Part shown: positions 8,940-15,755 of the stretch, in pieces | How positions within the stretch are numbered: the first letter of the stretch is position 1 | Layout of the letters: each line of letters starts with the position of its first letter | Origin: Porticoccus hydrocarbonoclasticus MCTG13d | Lineage (GTDB): Bacteria; Pseudomonadota; Gammaproteobacteria; Pseudomonadales; Porticoccaceae | Direction of reading: 5' to 3' | DNA length: 64,000 nucleotides | Assembly: GCF_000744735.1 (NCBI RefSeq) | Contig: NZ_JQMM01000001.1 | Location: forward strand, 1,550,001-1,614,000 | Notes under the pieces: model-generated | Seen by the model: the letters and a program-made list of their open reading frames with translations, nothing else | Told to the model about the DNA's origin: nothing | The model's database searches: none | Made by a program: the position numbers and the translations under genes

Positions 8940-10378
8940 CGCACCAGTGCCCCTTTCTTGCGCTGCGATTGGCGACGAAGAATCTCGAACAGGCCCGCAC
9001 GCATTTTGTCGCTGGCGTAGGTGCCGTTATTCTGGTGCCACCATTTTCTCAATAGGGGACGTTCAATATTGGCCTCCTCAAATCCGGCATTGCGTAAATT
9101 GACGATCAGCTCGGTATCATCGCCAGCCACCAGACTGGAATCGAACCCGCCGAGGCTGGCAAGAACATGGCTGCGGAGCATCAGTGCACTGGGTACAAAT
9201 GACCGGTGCTCATCGGTGGGGAGGCGTAACAGGTGTCGGGGCAATACAAGTTCTTCCTGGGCATGTAAAGTCTGATTACAGGTAACCCAGCCGACATAGG
9301 GGTGGGCATTTAAATACGCCACCTGTGCGCTGGTTTTGTCTGCTTCCCATTCATCATCCTGATCAAGGAAGGCGAGGTATTTACCCGACGCCAGTCCTGT
9401 ACCTGTGTTGCGGGCCGCTGCCACGCCCCGGTTGGGCGTTGTTACCAGGGTGGCAGTTGGATAGTGCTCAGAAACCAACTGGCGGCCGGCGCCATCATCA
9501 CTGGAACCATCGTCCACGACGATGAGTTCAATCGATTCATAGGTTTGCTGTTTTACGGTGTCGAGTGTGCGAACAATCGTTTCGGCACCGTTATACAGCG
9601 GGATAATGACGCTGACCAGCGGGCGATAAAACCGCCTGAAGTCGTTTATTTGGGGTAGGGGTCTACTCTGTTTCGTCTCTCGTCTTCTGCGCAGCGAATG
9701 GCGTAACACGTTCAGGAGATCGAGCTCCTGTGGTGTTTTCTCCACCGACATGTTGTTGCCATGAACATGGTAAATCAGTGTCGCCTCCTCCAGTAACACG
9801 ATTCCCTGTCGCTGTTCTCTCAGTAGCAGCCACCAATTTACATCTTCGCTATAGCGCAGATTCTCATCAAACGTCATACCGCTATCAAATACCTGTCGCT
9901 TGACGAGAATGCCACCCAGATGCACATGGGTAATCTCCTGTGTCTCCGGGTCAAAGAGCATGTTTGGCATGGGGGTGCCGTTGGCGGCGACATAGCGGAC
10001 TTTGCCGCCAGCGACGCTGGTGTCAGGGTCATCCAGGTGTGGTAGCAGCAACGTCAGTTTGTTCTCGGGCCATTCATCGTCGCCGTCGATAAAACTGATC
10101 AGCTCACCACTGGCGTGTTTGAGGCCCGTATTGCGGGCAGCCGCCGGGCCACGGTTTTCCTCATGATTGAGCAAAATCACCTGTGGATACTGACCTTTTA
10201 TCTGTGCCAGTAGCTCACAGCACCGGGTATTCGAACCATCGTTGATGAGTATTATTTCAACAGGGAGTTGCCCATTGCTGATTTCAGCCTGTTGCAGCAC
10301 CGAGTTGATCGCCCGGTGTAACTCTTCGCCATTATTGTAAACAGGGGTGATGACGCTAAGCATTTTTTCTTCCTTCAT
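8936..10378 (-). CDS. tandem-domain family 2 glycosyltransferase
   Basis: A 480-residue protein with two GT2 domains in one chain. Domain 1 (residues about 1-235) has LSVITPVYNNGEELHRAINS, LINDGS and FIDGDDEWPENKL. Domain 2 (about 250-480) has VSVIIPLYNGAETIVRTLDT, VVDDGSSDDGAG and FLDQDDEWEADK. Both keep the acidic metal site, so both could be active and the enzyme may add two sugars or alternate linkages. Its start codon lies inside the end of the HPr-kinase-like gene (23-bp overlap), implying translational coupling. Confidence 0.92.
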   Translation of the reverse strand: MKEEKMLSVITPVYNNGEELHRAINSVLQQAEISNGQLPVEIILINDGSNTRCCELLAQIKGQYPQVILLNHEENRGPAAARNTGLKHASGELISFIDGDDEWPENKLTLLLPHLDDPDTSVAGGKVRYVAANGTPMPNMLFDPETQEITHVHLGGILVKRQVFDSGMTFDENLRYSEDVNWWLLLREQRQGIVLLEEATLIYHVHGNNMSVEKTPQELDLLNVLRHSLRRRRETKQSRPLPQINDFRRFYRPLVSVIIPLYNGAETIVRTLDTVKQQTYESIELIVVDDGSSDDGAGRQLVSEHYPTATLVTTPNRGVAAARNTGTGLASGKYLAFLDQDDEWEADKTSAQVAYLNAHPYVGWVTCNQTLHAQEELVLPRHLLRLPTDEHRSFVPSALMLRSHVLASLGGFDSSLVAGDDTELIVNLRNAGFEEANIERPLLRKWWHQNNGTYASDKMRAGLFEILRRQSQRKKGALVR

Positions 10379-11402
10379 CGCTCGTCACACGTCCAAAAGA
10401 CTCGGTTAGCAGGTGTTTATCCGATCCTAAAAGCCATTGATAGCAGGGGGCCGCATTAACGACCGTGGAGATTTTGCTGAAGGCTTCGGCACGGTGGTGT
10501 GGCAAATGGTGCAAAGTGGTGGGTGCGATGCTCATCAGTGCTTGGGCTGCCGAGACGGCTGATACGGTCGATTGAGCGACACTGGGCGAGGCAATACGCG
10601 GCACCAGTATGCCGACCAGATCTGCACTTTTTAACAGCCTGTCAGGGTAGTGTTCGCCAATATGCAGGATCGCTTTCTGGTCCCGATAACTCCGGGGGTT
10701 TCGCAGCTGACTGTGCAAAGCAGTGAATCGCTCATCAAAATTATCATGATTGATTTTCGCGGATTGATACAGGCTGTGTACCTTAAAGGGCGGTTTTGTG
10801 CGCAGGATGACATAGTCATCACCCAGGTAATAGCGGCCACTGAGCAGGAGTTGCAGACAGCTGGTGGATTTTCCCGAGCCACTCGGGCCGGGAATAAGCC
10901 AGCCATGCTTTCCATCTTCAGAGATGGCACCGGCGTGCATCAGCTGCAGGTCCTGATCGCGACTCCACCAGTGAAAAATAATACGGAATGAGAATGTCAT
11001 CTCCCACCAGGGCACCTCCTCCGGATTGATGACCCAGTACAGGCCAATGCGTCTGAGCCGCGAGTACAGAAAAACCTGTCTTAGCCAGGGTTGGTAAAAA
11101 ATCTGCACATCATGCTGGTCAATGGTGGCGGCGTAGCCCTGACCGTTAAATAAATCCATTGGCGGGGCTTTCAGCGGGGAGGTTGTGCCGCTGCTGTCGG
11201 CATAGAGAATGGTGAGATCGGCATCCGACTCGGACTCGCTGGCGAGGTGCGCGAGCGCGGGGAGAAACTGAGCCCGCAGTATCGGGGAGTGAGTTGCCAG
11301 ATCAACAATGTGGCCACCCAGGTCAATCCTGTCCCGATAGCACAGGGACTCCCTGTCCAGAAGTGCCAGCGCTTCCTCAAAATAATCACCGAGCTTGAAC
11401 AT
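10356..11402 (-). CDS. HPr kinase-like (HprK-related) ATPase
   Basis: A 348-residue protein whose C-terminal half resembles the HPr kinase/phosphorylase fold: Walker A LIPGPSGSGKSTSCLQLLLS near residue 172, followed by YYLGDDYVILRT. The N-terminal half is unlike true HprK. Proteins of this type are repeatedly found with PqqD-like proteins in peptide-modification or surface-glycan loci, where they are proposed to phosphorylate a peptide or small molecule. No HPr/PTS gene is nearby, so a role in sugar catabolite control is unlikely. It lies 29 bp after the PqqD-like gene. Confidence 0.85.
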   Translation of the reverse strand: MFKLGDYFEEALALLDRESLCYRDRIDLGGHIVDLATHSPILRAQFLPALAHLASESESDADLTILYADSSGTTSPLKAPPMDLFNGQGYAATIDQHDVQIFYQPWLRQVFLYSRLRRIGLYWVINPEEVPWWEMTFSFRIIFHWWSRDQDLQLMHAGAISEDGKHGWLIPGPSGSGKSTSCLQLLLSGRYYLGDDYVILRTKPPFKVHSLYQSAKINHDNFDERFTALHSQLRNPRSYRDQKAILHIGEHYPDRLLKSADLVGILVPRIASPSVAQSTVSAVSAAQALMSIAPTTLHHLPHHRAEAFSKISTVVNAAPCYQWLLGSDKHLLTESFGRVTSDEGRKNA

Positions 11403-11431
11403 CGTCGCGGGTAGGGGCTCAGTTACGTGGC

Positions 11432-11836
11432 TTATTCTCTGAGCTCCCAGCCGTCTTCATCCACATCGTGTATCGGGTCAAGTAGCAGCAGGTCCTGCAT
11501 ATCAGCGTAGCGGTTGAGCTCTGAGCGTTTGTACTCTTTCGCCGCCGTTGCGGTGCCCAGCGCTGCATTACTGGATACTCTGTCAACCACCAGCTGTTCA
11601 TTGATCAACTCTTGCCAAATACTCGAGAGTTCAGCAATAGCCGTTGCGCGCTGCTCGCCCAACGACGCGCAAATCGTTGCGATGGCGGCGTCAGGGTCAG
11701 CACACGGCAAAGCCTGGATCAGGCCAGCAGCAATGCCCTGAACACTGTAATAAAGCCCACTATCCAGATTTGCGATGATACATTCGTCTTCAAAAACTTC
11801 TGCTGCAACTTGTTGATTCAAAGTGAAATGGTGCAT
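11432..11836 (-). CDS. PqqD-family protein
   Basis: A 134-residue protein whose first 90 residues match the PqqD/RiPP recognition element fold: hydrophobic beta strands around VFEDECIIANLDSGLYYSVQGIAAGLIQAL, then a helical part with EQRATAIAELSSIWQELINEQLV. PqqD-type domains bind leader peptides of ribosomal peptides and hand them to modifying enzymes. It is the first gene of the seven-gene minus-strand operon. No precursor peptide gene is evident upstream: the next 630 bp hold the integron integrase remnant and palindromes. The C-terminal 40 residues (from about ERSELNRYADM) are extra. Confidence 0.85.
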   Translation of the reverse strand: MHHFTLNQQVAAEVFEDECIIANLDSGLYYSVQGIAAGLIQALPCADPDAAIATICASLGEQRATAIAELSSIWQELINEQLVVDRVSSNAALGTATAAKEYKRSELNRYADMQDLLLLDPIHDVDEDGWELRE

Positions 11837-11940
11837 GGTTTATGAGTATTCCGTTATAGATATCCGCTATTGGCCCGAGTTTACACGCAAAGCCCGAAGT
11901 TGACGACCTGGGTAACTGGACAAGCGGAGCAGAAAAAGGG

Positions 11941-11974
11941 GCAGTAAAGGAGCAGTAAAGGGGGGCAGTAAAGG
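11941..11974. repeat. short direct repeats of gcagtaaagg
   Basis: Three copies of the 10-mer gcagtaaagg begin at 11941, 11952 and 11965, with G-rich spacers. They lie just beyond the point where the integron integrase homology ends and upstream of the PqqD-like gene. They could be a slippage product or mark the deletion that removed the rest of the integrase. No function can be assigned. Confidence 0.6.
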
Positions 11975-12028
11975 AGGTCAGTCAAGGCGTTAGCAAAAGA
12001 GTAAGAGTGCAGTGAAAACTGAGAGTCA

Positions 12029-12235
12029 TACCCTTTTACACTGATACTGTCGGTCGACTGCCAGGTGGGTCAAAAACTACTCAACATGGTCTGCCGACAG
12101 CATCTCCGGATGTGTCTTGCCATGAAAAAACATATAACATTCAATCCAGTGAAGGTACGATTGAACAGCGCGGCGACTGTAGCGCCCGACCAGCATCTAC
12201 TCGTTAATCGACTCAGGGAACGGTGACACAGCCAT
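12029..12235 (-). pseudogene. intI: integron integrase (intI) N-terminal remnant
   Basis: Read on the minus strand from ATG at 12235-12233 this gives MAVSPFPESINE, a TAG stop, MLVGRYSRRAVQSYLHWIE, CYMFFHGKTHPEMLSADHVE, a second TAG, then FLTHLAVDRQ. This is the hallmark N-terminus of integron integrases (the Y-S-x-R-T-x-x-x-Y-x-x-W-I segment, then R-F-I-x-F-H-x-K-x-H-P, then V-E-x-F-L-T-x-L-A). Both amber codons sit where glutamine (CAG) would be plausible. Homology fades after about 12045 and the catalytic two-thirds is absent. It is dead, but it faces away from the cassette ORFs, the standard arrangement of a chromosomal integron. Confidence 0.85.
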
Positions 12236-12377
12236 GATCGAACGCCCTTTCAAACAGATTCTTGATATAAACAGTCTTTCGCTTTTTCAGAAAAATCAGT
12301 GGTCATCCGTACACTACAGGCCAGCATATTTGAACGCCTGTCCGGACAATAAAATAAACAGAAAAAATAACAATTGG

Positions 12378-12471
12378 TTAGAGATGGCATGATTGCCACT
12401 CTAATATATTACAGTGGCCGCCTTTTGATAATTATTATGAGGCCGAAGGCCTCATTAACAGACTGTTAAAT
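12378..12471. other. attI-like region and first cassette junction
   Basis: Between the integrase remnant and the first cassette gene lie three inverted repeats. One is an 11-bp stem with one bulge at 12378-12403. One is ATGAGGCC-GAA-GGCCTCAT at 12437-12455. One is TTAACAG-A-CTGTTAA at 12455-12469. The last overlaps GTTAAAT (12465-12471), a perfect match to the integron core GTTRRRY. Recombination between G12465 and T12466 would place the cassette start there. The region sits exactly where attI should be. It could also hold the folded end of a lost earlier attC. Confidence 0.5.
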
Positions 12472-12931
12472 GTCTATGATCGATCACGATAAATGCCGGG
12501 CCTTGGTCAAGCAGTTCTACGCCACGGTCAACGAATTGGAGGCCATGTTCCCAGGTAGGCACTTCACCCCGGATGGCCATATGGTTGGCAGTTTAGGTGA
12601 ATGCCTTGTGGCTGATGCATACAATCTCGATCTCAAGACAGCGTCCAACAAAGGCTATGACGCTATCACCCAATGCGGCTTGGAAGTTGAGATCAAGGCT
12701 ACGCAATCTAACTCTGTTGCATTCCGGAGTCAGCCGCAGCATACGATTATCATCAAGCTCATGCCTGACGGTACATTCGAGGAAATTTACAACGGGCCAG
12801 GAGTCCTTGTTTGGGAACAGTTCAAAGGGAAGCGGCTACCGAGTAATGGCCAGTTTCAAATTTCTCTCAACAAACTCCGGCAATTAAACCAAAGTGTGGC
12901 TCAGGCAGACCGTGTACCTAGAGCCATTTAA
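12470..12931 (+). CDS. gene cassette protein, DUF6998-like, PD-(D/E)XK-type motif
   Basis: A 153-residue protein of the kind repeatedly found in integron cassettes. The stretch HMVGSLGECLVADAYNL, then KGYDAI, then LEVEIKAT gives a Glu, Asp and E-x-K order that resembles a PD-(D/E)XK nuclease core, so a DNA-acting function is possible but unproven. The ATG lies inside the presumed integron core site (12465-12471) and there is no room for a ribosome binding site within the cassette, so translation would depend on upstream DNA. The TAA stop lies inside the attC site. Single-gene cassette, function unknown. Confidence 0.8.
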   Translation: MSMIDHDKCRALVKQFYATVNELEAMFPGRHFTPDGHMVGSLGECLVADAYNLDLKTASNKGYDAITQCGLEVEIKATQSNSVAFRSQPQHTIIIKLMPDGTFEEIYNGPGVLVWEQFKGKRLPSNGQFQISLNKLRQLNQSVAQADRVPRAI

Positions 12932-12999
12932 CAAGGCGCATCAGTACGTGGCCTCCGGCCACCGGACGGCTTCAGCCGCCGCTGTACTTGGCGTTAGGA
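12926..12999 (+). other. integron attC site 1
   Basis: R'' box ATTTAAC (12926-12932, perfect RYYYAAC) and R' core GTTAGGA (12993-12999) enclose an imperfect inverted repeat: AACAAGGCG with GGCGTT outside, CAGTAC with GTAC inside, and a GC-rich centre containing two small palindromes. Length (74 bp), layout and its position directly on the stop codon of the cassette gene all fit a bona fide attC. The next cassette would begin at T12994. Confidence 0.85.
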
Positions 13000-13015
13000 A
13001 TCAAAGGAGTCTGAT

Positions 13016-13252
13016 ATGGCATCATTTTTTGCATGGGCTGTACTTGCTGGTATTTGTTCTTTTATACACCTTTTGATCAAATTAAATGATGAGAAATACA
13101 AATACTATCCCACCCCTAAGACAAGTGTGTCTGATTTCTTTTCTACTTGGTTAATTCTGTTTATTGGCTGGGTTGTTTTTTTGTTATTTCTTTCATTATT
13201 TGGTGGGGGAAGTGGTGGTGATTGGGACTCACGCGGTTTCCATCCAGGTTAA
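13016..13252 (+). CDS. small membrane protein, two predicted helices
   Basis: A 78-residue protein with hydrophobic segments at about residues 4-22 (FFAWAVLAGICSFIHLLI) and 43-63 (TWLILFIGWVVFLLFLSLF) separated by a charged, tyrosine-rich loop, and a Gly/Ser/Asp tail. The ATG follows AAAGGAG at a good distance. It is the first ORF after attC site 1, so it probably entered as part of a second cassette. No family recognised. AT-rich compared with the flanking chromosome. Confidence 0.6.
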   Translation: MASFFAWAVLAGICSFIHLLIKLNDEKYKYYPTPKTSVSDFFSTWLILFIGWVVFLLFLSLFGGGSGGDWDSRGFHPG

Positions 13253-13272
13253 TTGGAAAATATTTTATAAAA

Positions 13273-13650
13273 ATGAGCCTAAAGATGCATGAAGATCACC
13301 CAAAAATCAGGAGACACATAGTTATAGTTTCTGCGGTGGTTCTACTGTTATTTGCGACAGGTGATGTGTCCTACACATTGCCTCAAATTAACATTACGCT
13401 ACAAGGTGAAATCTTGTGGCCTATTCTTGCCTTGGCCCAGTTTTACACTGTAGTAAAAGGTTACTTAACTGCTGCAATAAACGGCGTTGTGATGCCTTGG
13501 AATATTCCGCGTAAAGGACCTTGGGGCGATAAATCTGTATGGAATTTACCCGAATATTGGTATGTATTTTTCAACCAAGCGATTCCAATTGCTGCTTATA
13601 TATTAAGCTTTGTTATCATTTTTATTCAGTTATTTAGGGCCTATGCATAA
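13273..13650 (+). CDS. hypothetical membrane protein, three to four predicted helices
   Basis: A 125-residue protein beginning MSLKMHEDHPKIRRHI. The frame is open further upstream but would then overlap the preceding gene. Hydrophobic segments lie at about 15-28, 46-58 and 100-122, with a tryptophan/proline-rich loop (VVMPWNIPRKGPWGDKSVWNLPEYW) in between. It lies 20 bp after the small membrane protein, so the two may work as a pair. No attC follows it; the next recognisable element is a tRNA-Phe fragment at 13805. Function unknown. Confidence 0.6.
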   Translation: MSLKMHEDHPKIRRHIVIVSAVVLLLFATGDVSYTLPQINITLQGEILWPILALAQFYTVVKGYLTAAINGVVMPWNIPRKGPWGDKSVWNLPEYWYVFFNQAIPIAAYILSFVIIFIQLFRAYA

Positions 13651-13748
13651 TTTCACTGATAAAGGGGTCGGTGACAACTAAGAACCATTCCCATTTAATT
13701 TTCACCGGTCTTCTGTGCTTTACATGACCCGGTCTCCTTCCCAAGGCA

Positions 13749-13975
13749 TTGGCACAGTCCAAAAATGAAAAAGGCCTGCGATTGGCTGCAGGCCTTTAAA
13801 ATCGTGGTGCCCAGAGGCGGAATCGAACCACCGACACGAGGATTTTCAATTTGATTGATAGTTTAAATTAACCATTAAAAATCAGTTATTTACGGCGTAT
13901 TGTCTTTTATTGGATGTTTCTCTTTGTGCTTCGTTATGCTTTGACATGCGCTCAGTTTAGGAGCTGACATTTTTA
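13749..13975. repeat. partial tRNA-Phe attachment copy A with flanks
   Basis: 13749-13804 matches the DNA next to the intact tRNA-Phe (integrase 3' end plus terminator hairpin). 13805-13850 is an exact copy of the last 46 nt of the tRNA-Phe gene, from the anticodon loop to CCA, identical to 22972-23017. The following 125 bp (to about 13975) is about 80 percent identical to 15316-15440. It is the left end of an element integrated at tRNA-Phe. The rest of the 13651-14063 gap shows no gene. Confidence 0.85.
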
Positions 13976-14063
13976 TAATATAGCCAAAGTGATGTGTTAA
14001 TCTTTAATCTGTAGTTATGGGTTAGTTAACATTCATTGATTAATAGAACTAAGGAACAGTGTC

Positions 14064-14399
14064 ATGGCTAAAGGTAAATTTGAGATTTATAAGGATAAAG
14101 CTGGTGAGTTTCGTTTTCGTCTTAAAGCCTCTAATGGTGAAAATATTGGTGCTTCAGAAGGTTATAAGGCCAAGTCTGGGGCTGAAAATGGAATTGAGTC
14201 AGTCAGGAAGAACTCGAGTACTAAAGAAAGTTATGATGTCTTTGAAGGTAATAACGGAAAATGGTATTTCAATCTAAAGGCTGCTAATCACCAGGTCATC
14301 CTTAGTAGTCAAGGTTACTCTTCGAAACAGGGGGCTGAAGGCGGCTGTGATTCTGTTGCTAGGAACGCTCCGGATGCTACTGTTGACGACCAAACATAA
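14064..14399 (+). CDS. YegP-family (DUF1508) protein, two repeats
   Basis: A 111-residue protein made of two DUF1508/YegP repeats. Repeat 1 begins GKFEIYKDKAGEFRFRLKAS and ends with the NGIESVRKN helix. Repeat 2 begins YDVFEGNNGKWYFNLKAAN and ends with GCDSVARNAP. Such proteins are small, soluble and common on mobile DNA; their role is unclear. The start is supported by AAGGAA 9 bp upstream, and a good terminator follows at 14422. It is the only gene between attachment copy A and the degenerate copy at 14453. Confidence 0.9.
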   Translation: MAKGKFEIYKDKAGEFRFRLKASNGENIGASEGYKAKSGAENGIESVRKNSSTKESYDVFEGNNGKWYFNLKAANHQVILSSQGYSSKQGAEGGCDSVARNAPDATVDDQT

Positions 14400-14421
14400 C
14401 TTTAGTTGGATACCTACGCTC

Positions 14422-14450
14422 AAGACCCTGTATTGCAGGGTCTTTTTATT
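14422..14450 (+). terminator. intrinsic terminator after the YegP-like gene
   Basis: Perfect 9-bp stem AAGACCCTG / CAGGGTCTT with loop TATTG, followed by TTTATT. It lies 22 bp after the stop codon. Confidence 0.85.
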
Positions 14451-14452
14451 TA

Positions 14453-14483
14453 AGGCTTTTAAAAAGTAGTGCCTAGAGGCAGT
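14453..14483. repeat. degenerate tRNA-Phe attachment copy C
   Basis: The run aggcttttaaaaagtagtgc followed by ctagaggcagt aligns with 22957-22988 (terminator arm, spacer and acceptor/T-arm end of tRNA-Phe) with only a few differences. It lies between the YegP-like gene and the SOUL gene, so each small cargo gene appears to be separated by a tRNA-Phe end. It is shorter and more worn than copies A and B. Confidence 0.55.
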
Positions 14484-14504
14484 TAGCTTAGGTTGAGGTC
14501 TAGA

Positions 14505-15158
14505 ATGGCTGGGTCTAAAAAGGAAATCTCAAGAATGCTGCGGATAGCCCGGATTAGTTGGGTCACCATTACTATGTCGCTATTGGCGGGAAATGCTATG
14601 GCCGTTGAGGAAGCGAAATACAACGTACTTCGTGAAGAAGAGGAGTTCGAACTTCGGGAGTACGAGTCCCATATTCGCGCTGAGACCACGGTAGATGGAA
14701 AGTTTGAAGATGCTGGTAACGAAGCATTCGGCCGCCTGTTTAAGTACATTTCCGGCAACAACAAACAGCAAAATGAAGTGGCGATGACATCGCCTGTTGG
14801 ACAAGAGCCATTGAATCAGAAGATTGAGATGACTTCGCCTGTAGGCCAGCAGAAACAGGATGGAAAATGGGTTGTCAGCTTCATGATGCCAGCGTCATTT
14901 ACGCTAGAAACAACTCCTGAGCCAAAGGATCCAAACGTGTCTATTCGCGAGGTTCAGGTACGTCTCATTGCTGCGGTACGTTATTCGGGCTTTTGGAGCG
15001 AAAAAAATTACCGTCGCAACTTGATAAAATTACAGGATTGGATAGCGAGCAATCGCTTGACTCCGGTAGGCGAACCCATTTGGGCACGGTACAACCCACC
15101 GTTCACTCCTTGGTTTCTTCGTCGCAATGAAATTCTAGTCCCGGTTGCTTCTCCATAA
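14505..15158 (+). CDS. SOUL-family haem-binding protein, secreted
   Basis: A protein of about 217 residues with the SOUL signature: YNVLREEEEFELREYESHIRAET near the N-terminus and twin EVAMTSPVGQ / KIEMTSPVGQ motifs, then the FMMPASFTLETTPEPKDPNV strand. A hydrophobic stretch (ISWVTITMSLLAGNAMA) looks like a Sec signal, so it is probably periplasmic. SOUL proteins bind haem or related tetrapyrroles. ATG 14505 follows GAGG. ATG 14535 (MLRIARISW) follows AAGGA and is an equally good start that gives a cleaner signal peptide. It lies between tRNA-Phe copies C and B. Confidence 0.88.
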   Translation: MAGSKKEISRMLRIARISWVTITMSLLAGNAMAVEEAKYNVLREEEEFELREYESHIRAETTVDGKFEDAGNEAFGRLFKYISGNNKQQNEVAMTSPVGQEPLNQKIEMTSPVGQQKQDGKWVVSFMMPASFTLETTPEPKDPNVSIREVQVRLIAAVRYSGFWSEKNYRRNLIKLQDWIASNRLTPVGEPIWARYNPPFTPWFLRRNEILVPVASP

Positions 15159-15208
15159 TCTGGCTAATGAGCATGGTGCAGTTAACGCCCAACAAGTCGT
15201 TGCAGGGC

Positions 15209-15440
15209 ACAATTTTGGCACAGTCCGAAAATGAAAAAGGCCTGCGATTGGCTGCAGGCCTTTAAATTCGTGGTGCCCAGAGGCGGAATCGAACAGCCGA
15301 CCGAGGATTTTCAATTTGATTGGAAGTTTAAATTAACCATTATTAATCAGTCGGTTACGGCGCATTGCCTTTTTTTGAATGTTTGTGGTTGTACTTCATT
15401 ATGCTTTGACATGCTCTCAGTTTAGGCATGGTCATCTCTT
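15209..15440. repeat. partial tRNA-Phe attachment copy B with flanks
   Basis: 15209-15270 repeats the extreme 3' end of the integrase gene (gcacaattttggcacagtc as at 22910) and the terminator hairpin. 15271-15315 is a slightly mutated copy of the tRNA-Phe 3' half (one deletion and a few substitutions in the T-arm). 15316-15440 is about 80 percent identical to 13851-13975. It marks the left end of the element that now ends at the intact tRNA-Phe. Confidence 0.85.
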
Positions 15441-15755
15441 TTTCAGGAGCCACAGGCTTTATAACATCGTTTGCATCATGCTAACCCATTGATTTATATA
15501 CCTGATAGATTATATTCAATGGGCCAAAGGATTTGTCTTTCAACACGGGAGGTGGCTTGTTTTATCCTCAACGGAAACCCCATAAAAACACACCAAACCC
15601 TTGTGGCTAAAAGCTTACAGCCAAGTCGCGGTATTCAATGTTTCTGTGTTATAAGGCCAAAGTGTTATAAAGCCATGGGCTTTTGAGTTTACTGTTAAGC
15701 GCAATCAGTACCCGCAAACAACTAAAGTAGGTTTACACTTAAAAGAAAGAGATAT
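15441..15755. other. gap before the restriction-modification gene, possible cassette edge
   Basis: About 315 bp without a convincing gene. GTTAAGC at 15694-15700 is a perfect GTTRRRY integron core and could be the left edge of the restriction-modification cassette, whose attC lies at 18348-18417. That would give a cassette of about 2.7 kb with a 61-bp leader. No promoter is clear. Confidence 0.35.

Noticed and set aside
12079-12196. 39-codon minus-strand ORF upstream of the PqqD-like gene, first considered as the missing precursor peptide
   Set aside because: Its sequence is the core of an integron-integrase N-terminus, with homologous residues continuing on both sides of the stop codons.
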